The translations under genes and the position numbers were made by a program. Shown piece by piece: positions 16,543 through 23,932 of a stretch of DNA of 27,412 nucleotides. Under the pieces are notes generated by a model. It was not told where the DNA came from. It worked only from the letters and a program-made list of their open reading frames with translations, and searched no databases. Source of the stretch: an uncultured Oscillospiraceae bacterium. GTDB taxonomy: Bacteria; Bacillota; Clostridia; Oscillospirales; Acutalibacteraceae. Each line of letters opens with the position of its first letter. Position 1 is the first letter of the stretch. The stretch covers positions 1 through 27,412 of the forward strand of contig UQDP01000024.1 of NCBI GenBank assembly GCA_900539845.1. Direction: 5' to 3'.

Positions 16543-17889
16543 ATGAAAAAGAATATATCTTCTGAAAAAAACAGAGGCCAGCTTTTTAAAACGCTTGTCT
16601 TTCTTTCACTGCCGACTGTAATCGAGCAGATACTGTCCACTCTGCTTCAGTATGTTGATACGGCAATGGTGGGCAGGCTCGGTGAGCAGGCAACGGCATC
16701 TGTAAGCATCACAACAAATGTTACCTGGCTTGTGAACAGCGCGCCCACAGCCATCGGCACGGCGGTTATGGTGCTTATTTCAAAGGCATATGGGGCAGGG
16801 GATTTTAAGCAGGTAAAAAAGCTTTCGCAGCAGTCTGTGATGCTTGCTTTAATCGCAGGTATGGTCCTCGGCGGGGTATCTGTTGTGCTAAGCCCTTTTA
16901 TCCCTGTGTGGATGGGCGCTGAAAAAGCGATACAGGCACAGGCGTCCCGGTATTTCTTCATAATAAGTCTGCCGCTTGTTTTCCGTTCACTTTCATCTGT
17001 GATGGGATACGCGCTGCGCGCAGTCAGAAACACAAAAACGCCGATGATAATCAGCGCCGCCGCAAACGGTTTGAATATCGTATTGAATTATCTGCTTATC
17101 TATACTTTCGGTCTGGGCGTTGCAGGCGCGGCGATTGCTTCAGCCTGTTCCTATACGCTTTCGGGCATTTTGATGCTTTATTCCTGCCTGAAAAACGATT
17201 ATTTAAAATGGCATTTAAAGGAATTTTCCTCAGACAGGCTTCTTTTAAAGGAGATAGCGCTCGTAGGTATACCGGTTTTCGGCAGCAGTGCGGTATCCTG
17301 CCTCGGATATGTCGTTTTTGCAGGTCTTGTTTCGGGAATGGGAACAACGGTATTTGCCGCCCATTCCATTGCCGTAACGGCGGAGACCATTTTCTATGTT
17401 CCCGGCTACGGTCTGCGTTCCGCTGCGTCAACCTTAGTTGGCAACGCAAGGGGAGAGCGCAATGCGCAAAAGCTCAAAGATGTAAGTAAGCTCAGTATTA
17501 TTTTGACTATAGCGGTTATGATTATAAGCGGTGCGGTGCTCTATTTCGGCTCAAATTTCCTAATGAGCCTGTTTACACCCAGTGAGCGTGTAGCACAGCT
17601 CGGCGGCGCCATGCTCAGGATCGTTGCGTTTTCCGAACCTTTTTTCGGGCTTATGATCGTGCTTGAGGGTGTATTTTACGGGCTCGGACGCACCAAATAC
17701 GCTTTCTTTGTTGAAACTGCCGGGATGTGGGCTGTAAGAATCCTGTTTACATTCCTTTGCGTCAGGGTGTGGGGGCTCGGACTCAACGCAGTATGGTATT
17801 GCATGATCGCGGACAATATCTGCAAAGCGCTGTTATTTGCATTTCCGTTTTTAATAAAGAAAAAAAGGCAAAAGCTTTATGCCGTATGA
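16543..17889 (+). CDS. MATE family efflux transporter
   Basis: Integral membrane antiporter of 448 residues with 12 expected helices, exporting organic cations, drugs or metabolites against a Na+ or H+ gradient. N-terminal LPTVIEQILSTLLQYVDTAM and MVGRLGEQATA are classic MATE features; PGYGLRSAASTLVGNARGE in the second half is the matching repeat motif. ATG at 16543 gives a normal N-terminus, but its ribosome site is weak. An in-frame GTG at 16513 would overlap the DUF3737 gene, so coupling to upstream translation is possible. The substrate is unknown. It belongs to the same MOP superfamily as the flippase at 4244 but to a different family. Confidence 0.93.
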   Translation: MKKNISSEKNRGQLFKTLVFLSLPTVIEQILSTLLQYVDTAMVGRLGEQATASVSITTNVTWLVNSAPTAIGTAVMVLISKAYGAGDFKQVKKLSQQSVMLALIAGMVLGGVSVVLSPFIPVWMGAEKAIQAQASRYFFIISLPLVFRSLSSVMGYALRAVRNTKTPMIISAAANGLNIVLNYLLIYTFGLGVAGAAIASACSYTLSGILMLYSCLKNDYLKWHLKEFSSDRLLLKEIALVGIPVFGSSAVSCLGYVVFAGLVSGMGTTVFAAHSIAVTAETIFYVPGYGLRSAASTLVGNARGERNAQKLKDVSKLSIILTIAVMIISGAVLYFGSNFLMSLFTPSERVAQLGGAMLRIVAFSEPFFGLMIVLEGVFYGLGRTKYAFFVETAGMWAVRILFTFLCVRVWGLGLNAVWYCMIADNICKALLFAFPFLIKKKRQKLYAV

Positions 17890-17946
17890 TTCGGCGTTTT
17901 CCCGAAAAGCAGGTTATGATTTGAGTTCACCGTACCTATCGGTGTT

Positions 17947-17977
17947 AAAAGCAGACGTTTTACATCGTCTGCTTTTT
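17947..17977 (+). terminator. Intrinsic terminator after the MATE gene
   Basis: AAAAGCAGACG (17947-17957) pairs with CGTCTGCTTTTT (17966-17977) around an eight-base loop. A smaller CACCG/CGGTG hairpin precedes it at 17928-17944. Confidence 0.88.
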
Positions 17978-18078
17978 GTTATGCTATGATGCAAAAATCG
18001 GAAATATCATCAGTAAAAAAAGAAATTCAATTCGCATATTGATTAAAATTTCATTCTCTTTTTTGGGCATTTAGATAA

Positions 18079-18107
18079 TAGTTTAAACTACTATATAATG
18101 TTATAAT
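18079..18107 (+). promoter_or_regulatory. Promoter with overlapping 12-bp palindrome
   Basis: Two TATAAT hexamers lie at 18094-18099 and 18102-18107. The perfect palindrome TAGTTTAAACTA (18079-18090) covers the -35 position for the second hexamer, the place where a repressor operator would act. No regulator gene is adjacent. The operator role is inferred. Confidence 0.5.
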
Positions 18108-18141
18108 AAATAAGATATGTAAATAAAAGGAGGATGTTATT

Positions 18142-20631
18142 GTGAATTCGGAGAAAATAAAGAAATTTATTTCCGATGCGAAGATTTATTGGAGTCATCC
18201 TATGCCCGGCAGGTATATGCCGTTTAAGGAGATTACGGCGTATTCCGTCGGCGGTATAGGTATGTATTTCCTGATATATTGTATTCAGCAGCTCACTCTG
18301 AGCACAACCAACCTTATCATAGGAAACGCAATAGGCATAGAGCCGAATTTTATGTATCTGCTTTATGCTGTTTCAATCATTATTTCCTTTCCCGCAACGG
18401 CAATTCGAGCCAGTATAATCGACAATGCTCGCAGCAAACAGGGCAAATACAGACCCTATATGCTGACCATGGCTTTTCCAACCGCCGCAATAGCAGTGGG
18501 AATGGTCATGGTGCCGTATGAGAAGATAGAAAGCCAGATCATCAAGGGTATTATCGTTCTTCTTTTCAATGTGGGAATTCAGTTCTTCTATATGTTCTTT
18601 TATGAAGCGTATGAGAACCTTATCATGGTGCTTTCGCCCGATACGCAGGAAAGGGCGGATGTGTTGACCATAAAGTCGGTGGTTTATTCGCTTGCGCCGT
18701 CCATTGCAACCGCGATTCTTCCGTTCGTTGCCGCTTTGGTAACGGAGGACGGTTCTATCACGGACCTGAATGTATACAGGGTTCTTTTTCCTCCTTTTGC
18801 GGTCATAGGTATCCTATGTTCGGTCTATATTTACGCAAACACGCAGGAGAAGATCGTTCAGGCCAAAACGCATGTTATCCGCATAAAATTCTGGGACGCG
18901 CTGAAAGCCGTTGCCAAAAACAAGCTGTTCTGGGTCATTTCGCTTGCCGGATGGGTCGGATTCCTTGAGACCACTTACAGCCAGATGCTCAATTGGTGCT
19001 ATGAATATCACAGCAAAGGGGATATTTCTCCCGGCGCGTTCAGCTTTTTGGGATTATTTGTGGGCAACGCAAGCCTTTGGGGAATGCTCGCGGCGCCGTT
19101 TGCGATAAGAAAATGGGGCAAGAAAAAGGTCGTTATATTTACAAATATTCTGAACGCTATTTTTCTTGCGTTTTTGTATCCGGTCGTAAGATCGGAACCT
19201 GAAAACATGATCTGGGCGATCGCAGTCGTACTTTTTATGAACTATCTTATGACTTCGTTCGGCGTTATACTCGGACCGGCTATGAACGCGGATATGCGAG
19301 ATTATCAGCAATACATAACCGGAGAAAGAATTGACGGAATGTTTTCAACTGTCGGACTGGTCGGAACAGTTATCACGCTTGCCACGAGCGGTGTGGTTCC
19401 CTCTGTATATGAAAGCCTCGGCATCAATGAAAAAGTGCTTACCGAGCGTATGTCTGAAATTGTTGAGGTCACAGGCAAGACTGCGGCGGATATGAGTCAG
19501 TCACCGTATAATGTGCTTTATCTGCCGGATATATTTAAAGAAGTGTTTACGGTTATTGTTATCCTCTCCGTTGTCGGGGCGGTTATGAATGTCATTCCGT
19601 ACTTCTTCTATGATATGACGGAGATACGTCAGCGCGGCATAATTAAGGTGCTCAAGGTGCGCGCTCTGTTTGAGGACTACGGCAATCATGTTCTCAGAGA
19701 CCGTGATATCGTTGAAACAATAGATATGATTGAAGAGTCCGCGCAGTTTGAAATTGCGCAGCCGAAGGATCTGAAAAAATTAAAAGCCGCGGTCAAGTCT
19801 GCATCTTCCAAGCAGGCGAAAAAGGACGCCAAAAAAATATACAAAGGTGCCGTTGAGTACAACGACAATATTGAGATCGCAAAGATCGTTATGGATGAAA
19901 TGCGCAAGTTCGGCACTCCCGAATGGCAGTTCAAGCTTGAGGAAGCGCGCAGACTTGCGGCAGCAGGACTTGACGGACTTACTGCCGATTCGTTTGATAA
20001 GCTCAACGAGCTGCTGGCAAAAGCCAAGGCTATGCCCAAAAACACAAAAGTTGAAAAAGAAGAGCGTTCAGCCGCAATAACCTCTGCCAAAAACAGAATC
20101 TACAGCAAGAAGATTATTGAAGAAAAACACGGCGGTCATATAGAAGAATTTGATACTTCTGTTTTTGAATCACTGTTTGAAAAAGAAGACGCAAATCTTG
20201 AGCAGCGTAAAAAACTTGAAGAGGAGATCAGCGCGGCGAAGAAAGAAAAAGCAGCCGTAAAGCTTGCCTCTCTTAAAGAAAAACGAAAAGCGCTCAAAGA
20301 GGAAAAGAAAAAGATAGACGCCGAGATCAAAAAGGCAACGGATGAGAATTCGTATTATAATAAGCTCGCAAAGCCGTATATAGATGCTGTTAAGCTTGTT
20401 AAACAGGCGGAAAATTATACGCATTACGAGGATATTAAAAATCTTTATGATGAAGCCAAAGTTCGTGCCGATGAGGCTGCAAGGCTTGAAGAGGAAAAAG
20501 AAGAAGCCCTCAGAGAAGAGCAGAAAGCAATGAAGGAGAGGCTCAAGGCTGAGAAAGCACAGAAAAAGTCCGAAAAGAAGCTGGAGAGAAACAGTAAGAA
20601 ATCGGACGGAAAGAACAACAGCAAGAAATAA
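18142..20631 (+). CDS. GPH-type sugar symporter with long C-terminal tail
   Basis: Major facilitator protein of the glycoside-pentoside-hexuronide cation symporter (MelB-like) family, 829 residues, whereas the family usually has about 450-500. The N-terminal part (about 1-490) has the expected 12 helices, including SVGGIGMYFLIYCIQQL at the start. From about residue 493 (MTEIRQRGIIKV) there is a soluble extension of about 335 residues: a helical middle part, then a Lys/Glu/Ala-rich region (about 670-829) strongly suggestive of coiled coil and ending in KKSDGKNNSKK. GTG start with AAGGAGGA seven bases upstream. It is co-directional with an oligo-1,6-glucosidase 51 nt downstream, so the cargo is probably an isomalto- or malto-oligosaccharide. 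The tail's role is unknown. Confidence 0.85.
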   Translation: MNSEKIKKFISDAKIYWSHPMPGRYMPFKEITAYSVGGIGMYFLIYCIQQLTLSTTNLIIGNAIGIEPNFMYLLYAVSIIISFPATAIRASIIDNARSKQGKYRPYMLTMAFPTAAIAVGMVMVPYEKIESQIIKGIIVLLFNVGIQFFYMFFYEAYENLIMVLSPDTQERADVLTIKSVVYSLAPSIATAILPFVAALVTEDGSITDLNVYRVLFPPFAVIGILCSVYIYANTQEKIVQAKTHVIRIKFWDALKAVAKNKLFWVISLAGWVGFLETTYSQMLNWCYEYHSKGDISPGAFSFLGLFVGNASLWGMLAAPFAIRKWGKKKVVIFTNILNAIFLAFLYPVVRSEPENMIWAIAVVLFMNYLMTSFGVILGPAMNADMRDYQQYITGERIDGMFSTVGLVGTVITLATSGVVPSVYESLGINEKVLTERMSEIVEVTGKTAADMSQSPYNVLYLPDIFKEVFTVIVILSVVGAVMNVIPYFFYDMTEIRQRGIIKVLKVRALFEDYGNHVLRDRDIVETIDMIEESAQFEIAQPKDLKKLKAAVKSASSKQAKKDAKKIYKGAVEYNDNIEIAKIVMDEMRKFGTPEWQFKLEEARRLAAAGLDGLTADSFDKLNELLAKAKAMPKNTKVEKEERSAAITSAKNRIYSKKIIEEKHGGHIEEFDTSVFESLFEKEDANLEQRKKLEEEISAAKKEKAAVKLASLKEKRKALKEEKKKIDAEIKKATDENSYYNKLAKPYIDAVKLVKQAENYTHYEDIKNLYDEAKVRADEAARLEEEKEEALREEQKAMKERLKAEKAQKKSEKKLERNSKKSDGKNNSKK

Positions 20632-20682
20632 CAGATTAAAAGACGGAATAACAGCTGCTGCATAAAAGAGGAGGTGCCGGTT

Positions 20683-22338
20683 ATGAAAGAATGGTATAAG
20701 AATCTGGTCGTTTATCAGATCTGGCCGCGTTCGTTCTGTGACGGGAACGGAGACGGTATCGGAGATCTGCAGGGCGTTTTGAGCAAAATGGATTATATCG
20801 AGAGCCTTGGTGTAAACTGCATATGGTTTTCACCGCTTTATCCGTCTCCGAACGCTGATTTCGGCTATGATATAGCCGATTACAGAAGTATAAATCCCGA
20901 ATACGGCGATATGGAGCTGTTTAAAAAGGTTCTGGATGAAGCCCATTCACGTGGTATCAGGGTCATAATGGATCTTGTTGTCAATCACACATCCGACGAA
21001 CATAAATGGTTTGTTGATTCAAAAAATCCCGGCTCTCCGTATCACGATTACTATTTCTGGAGAAAAGGCAGGGGAAAGCGCCCTCCCAACAACTGGCTTT
21101 CCTGTTTTGAGGGCGGCGCATGGGAATACGAGGAGAAGCTCGGTGAGTATTATCTTCATGTTTTCGCTAAGAAACAGCCGGATCTTAATCACGATAATCC
21201 AAAGGTTCGGGAAGAGGTAAAGGATATCCTGCGCTTCTGGCTCGATCTCGGGGTCGACGGCTTCAGGGAAGACGTTATAACCTTTATTTCAAAAAAGGAG
21301 GGACTGCCAAACGGTATTCCGATTCCCACCGCCTGTGGAATAGAGCATTATATGGACGGTCCGCATATTCACGAATATCTTCGCGAATACAGGGCAGTGA
21401 CAGATGAATACGACTGCTTTACAGTAGGCGAAGCGCCTATGATGACCCCGGGTAACGCGCTTAAATACATAGGCGGAAAAAACAGGGAACTTGACCTGAT
21501 GTTTCATTTTCAGCATATGGATGCGGACTGCATACTTATGGATTATCTGCAGACGAAATTTAATCTGAAAAAAATGAAAAGCGCGTTTTCACGCTGGCAG
21601 CATAAGATAAACGGAAAAGCGTGGAATACTCTCTACATAGAAAACCATGACCACCCGCGTATCATTTCGCGCTACGGCAGTGAAAAATACCGCACCGAGT
21701 CCGGCAAAATGCTCGCAAATATGTATATGCTTCAGCAGGGCACACCGTTTGTTTATCAGGGGCAGGAAATCGGCATGACCAATATACGCCTGAATTGTGT
21801 GGATGATTATGTGGACTGCTTTGTAAAGAATAATTATAAGACCGCGAGGGAAAAAATGCATCTTCCCAAAAAACTGTGTGATGAACTTGCGTTTAAATCC
21901 ACGCGCGATAATTCGCGTACCCCCGTTCAGTGGAACAGCTCTGAAAATGCCGGGTTTACAACGGGAACGCCATGGTTTTACGTAAATCCGAATTACAAGG
22001 ATATCAATGTTGAGGCGGAAGATAAAGACCCGGATTCTATCCTGAATCATTACAGAGCGCTTATAAAATTCAAAAAAGAAAACGATGTGGCGATCTACGG
22101 AGATTATAAGGAGCATTATAAAAATTCCGATAAGCTTTATGTTTATGAGCGCAATTATCAGGGAAAAAGGCTGCTTGTAATCAATTCGTTTACAGAAGAT
22201 AATGTGGCGTTTGAAGCGCCGAAAGGCTTTGACCTTGAAAAAGGGACACCGATCCTTTGTAATTACAAAAATCCCACTGTTCAGGGCAACGGCTTCAAGA
22301 CCCGTCCATATGAAACAAGAGTCTATCTTTTTGAATGA
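20683..22338 (+). CDS. Oligo-1,6-glucosidase-like GH13 enzyme
   Basis: Cytoplasmic alpha-glucosidase of 551 residues, matching GH13 subfamily 31. The N-terminal YQIWPRSFCDGNGDGIGDL motif (a calcium loop) is typical. Nucleophile Asp197 in GFREDVI, acid/base Glu250 in TVGEAP, transition-state Asp323 in ENHDHPR. Val198 after the nucleophile is the residue associated with alpha-1,6 preference in isomaltases, as opposed to Ala/Thr/Gly in maltases. Variants here are GFRED (usually GFRMD) and NHDHPR (usually NHDQPR). ATG at 20683 follows AGGAGG; the GTG at 20674 overlaps that site. Likely hydrolyses sugars imported by the upstream symporter. A terminator hairpin follows. Confidence 0.92.
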   Translation: MKEWYKNLVVYQIWPRSFCDGNGDGIGDLQGVLSKMDYIESLGVNCIWFSPLYPSPNADFGYDIADYRSINPEYGDMELFKKVLDEAHSRGIRVIMDLVVNHTSDEHKWFVDSKNPGSPYHDYYFWRKGRGKRPPNNWLSCFEGGAWEYEEKLGEYYLHVFAKKQPDLNHDNPKVREEVKDILRFWLDLGVDGFREDVITFISKKEGLPNGIPIPTACGIEHYMDGPHIHEYLREYRAVTDEYDCFTVGEAPMMTPGNALKYIGGKNRELDLMFHFQHMDADCILMDYLQTKFNLKKMKSAFSRWQHKINGKAWNTLYIENHDHPRIISRYGSEKYRTESGKMLANMYMLQQGTPFVYQGQEIGMTNIRLNCVDDYVDCFVKNNYKTAREKMHLPKKLCDELAFKSTRDNSRTPVQWNSSENAGFTTGTPWFYVNPNYKDINVEAEDKDPDSILNHYRALIKFKKENDVAIYGDYKEHYKNSDKLYVYERNYQGKRLLVINSFTEDNVAFEAPKGFDLEKGTPILCNYKNPTVQGNGFKTRPYETRVYLFE

Positions 22339-22387
22339 TTTTTTAATCAAAATTTTTGTTTACTGAATTTGTATACGATAAAACAAA

Positions 22388-22422
22388 ACATCTCGGATAA
22401 AATATATCCGAGGTGTTTTTTT
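22388..22422 (+). terminator. Terminator hairpin enclosing the spoVAD ribosome site
   Basis: A 12-bp stem, arms ACATCTCGGATA (22388-22399) and TATCCGAGGTGT (22405-22416), five-base loop, one T-G pair, followed by a T-run to 22422. It ends the symporter-glucosidase transcript. The only ribosome site for spoVAD, GAGGTG (22410-22415), lies within the 3' arm, and the T-run abuts the ATG at 22423. Confidence 0.85.
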
Positions 22423-23424
22423 ATGAATATAAAAGGAAAAACGGCTTTTTTTGACAGTCCGCCGATCATTATAGGTTCTGCCGGTGTTTGCGGCAAAAAA
22501 GAGGGAGAAGGTCCTTTGGCTGAGGATTTTGACGCTATTTTTGAAGATACAACTCTCGGTCAGGAATCCTATGAGCTAGCCGAATCCGCAATGCTTCACG
22601 ACGCTATAATCCGCGCGTTGAATAATGCCGGGATCGCTTCGTCAGATGTGAATTTTATTTTGAGCGGAGATCTTCTCGATCAGTGTATGGGCAGCGCTTT
22701 TGCGTTGAAGGATCTTACAATTCCGTCCATAGGTCTGTTCGGCGCCTGTTCCACAATGGCACTTTCACTCAGTCTCGGTTCCATGCTCATAGATGCCGGC
22801 GCCTCCTGTGTCGCAGCAGGTACGTCAAGTCATTTCTGCTCAAGCGAAAGGCAGTTCCGCTTTCCGCTTGAATACGGCGGGCAGCGTCCTCCCACAGCGC
22901 AATGGACCGTTACCGGCGCCGGCTGCGCCGTCCTCAAGCCGTTGGGAGATGGAATCAAGGTGAAAGCCGTATCGATCGGTACGATCTGTGATATGGGTAT
23001 AACCGATGCCAATAATATGGGTGCCGCTATGGCGCCGGCCGCGGAAAAGACCATATATGATTTCCTGCGGGATACGGAGAGCTCGCCGCAGGATTATGAT
23101 ATGATCCTGACGGGGGATCTTGGATTTACAGGCTCTGAGCTTTTATACGAACTGCTTGAAAAGGAGCATAAGCTGAATATCAGAAAGGTGCACCGTGACT
23201 GTGGGCTTATGATCTTTGATCTGGAGGCGCAGGATGTAAACAGCGGCGGCTCGGGATGCGGCTGCAGCGCGTCTGTTTTATGTTCTCACATTTTTAAGAA
23301 GATGCGCAAAGGCGAACTGAAAAAGGTTTTGTTCGTTGCCACCGGAGCGCTTATGTCTCCAACCTCAAGCAAGCAGGGGCAGCCCATTCCCGGAATTGCG
23401 CATGCCGTTTTACTGGAGGTGTAG
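22423..23424 (+). CDS. spoVAD: Stage V sporulation protein AD
   Basis: Soluble component of the SpoVA channel that loads calcium-dipicolinate into the forespore; SpoVAD binds dipicolinic acid. The 333-residue length fits (B. subtilis about 338). Thiolase-like fold: GKTAFFDSPPIIIGSAGVCG at the N-terminus, GPLAEDFD, the cysteine in GACSTMALSL (Cys109), SSERQFRFPLEYG, QRPPTAQWTVTGAG, ILTGDLG and the C-terminal ATGALMSPTS. ATG at 22423 is preferred because GAGGTG is seven bases upstream; the in-frame upstream extension has no such site. spoVAC and spoVAE normally flank it, but are absent here. Upstream is a sugar gene, downstream a 55-codon gene two bases away. Confidence 0.95.
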   Translation: MNIKGKTAFFDSPPIIIGSAGVCGKKEGEGPLAEDFDAIFEDTTLGQESYELAESAMLHDAIIRALNNAGIASSDVNFILSGDLLDQCMGSAFALKDLTIPSIGLFGACSTMALSLSLGSMLIDAGASCVAAGTSSHFCSSERQFRFPLEYGGQRPPTAQWTVTGAGCAVLKPLGDGIKVKAVSIGTICDMGITDANNMGAAMAPAAEKTIYDFLRDTESSPQDYDMILTGDLGFTGSELLYELLEKEHKLNIRKVHRDCGLMIFDLEAQDVNSGGSGCGCSASVLCSHIFKKMRKGELKKVLFVATGALMSPTSSKQGQPIPGIAHAVLLEV

Positions 23425-23426
23425 AA

Positions 23427-23594
23427 ATGGATATCAGAAACAATATAAAAGTGATGGGAACTTTTCAGAAAGTCGTGAATTCGCTTTATGCCGTAATTAC
23501 GGCAATTCGTGTGATCGCCGTTGCGTTCCTTGTGCTGCAGGCGGTATCGCTGATCGTTTCGCCTGATAAAACAGGTCTGAAAATGCTAAAATAA
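23427..23594 (+). CDS. 55-residue single-helix membrane peptide
   Basis: Short gene starting two bases after the spoVAD stop, with GGAGG eight bases before the ATG (inside the spoVAD 3' end). The peptide has a polar N-terminus (MDIRNNIKVMG), one hydrophobic helix (about residues 20-44, including AIRVIAVAFLVLQAVSLIV) and a polar tail SPDKTGLKMLK. I do not recognise the family. It occupies the place where spoVAE usually sits but is far shorter (SpoVAE about 116 residues with several helices). Spacing and ribosome site argue for translation coupled to spoVAD. The 3' end is duplicated in the relic at 27172-27290, showing that the two genes were already neighbours when that copy arose. Confidence 0.75.
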   Translation: MDIRNNIKVMGTFQKVVNSLYAVITAIRVIAVAFLVLQAVSLIVSPDKTGLKMLK

Positions 23595-23615
23595 TAGTTA
23601 TATACCAGATTATTT

Positions 23616-23651
23616 AACCGCTTAGATGAAATTTTAAGCGGTTTTATTTTA
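23616..23651 (+). terminator. Terminator after the spoVAD unit
   Basis: Nine-base stem AACCGCTTA (23616-23624) and TAAGCGGTT (23635-23643), ten-base loop, then TTTATTTT. It closes the spoVAD-small gene transcript. Confidence 0.75.
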
Positions 23652-23932
23652 TAGACATTTATTTCTGAACGTGATATCATAAAAATGCAGATGTATATAT
23701 GGAAAGTGAATGATTATTCATTCGGAAATTTGTGCTCAAATAAGAAGCCGAAGCAGCGTCAAACAAAGAAGTTTGATAGATGCAATAAGATTCGTCTATG
23801 GTAATTGAATTTTATTGGAGAAAAACTTGTGTGATATTTGCAATATAATAAAAAAGTCACTGAGAGGAAAAAACCTTTCTTTTTAACAGAACTTGATAAC
23901 TTGCTCTAAAATGAAAGGAATAGGACTTTACT
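23652..23932 (+). other. AT-rich intergenic region before the hydrolase gene
   Basis: About 280 bp with no convincing reading frame. GAATGATTATTCATTC near 23708-23723 is an inverted repeat (GAATGA/TCATTC). A TATAAT occurs near 23843 without a good -35. The hydrolase ribosome site AGGA lies seven bases before the ATG at 23933. Base composition is clearly more AT-rich from here to the end than in the preceding region. Confidence 0.4.

Noticed and set aside
20170..20631. Symporter tail as a frameshifted or separate downstream gene
   Set aside because: The frame is continuous from GTG to stop with consistent codon use, and no internal ribosome site and start near residue 490 look better than the upstream one.
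21589..22350. 253-codon open frame on the minus strand
   Set aside because: Antisense to the GH13 oligo-1,6-glucosidase gene; no recognisable protein features.
22339..22390. Sigma-G promoter for spoVAD
   Set aside because: A GAATT and a CATCTCG are present, but spacing and the -10 sequence do not fit GMATR/CATNNTA well enough to annotate.
23427..23594. The 55-codon gene as a truncated spoVAE
   Set aside because: It is complete, with its own ribosome site and terminator, has only one helix, and shares no SpoVAE motif that I can see.
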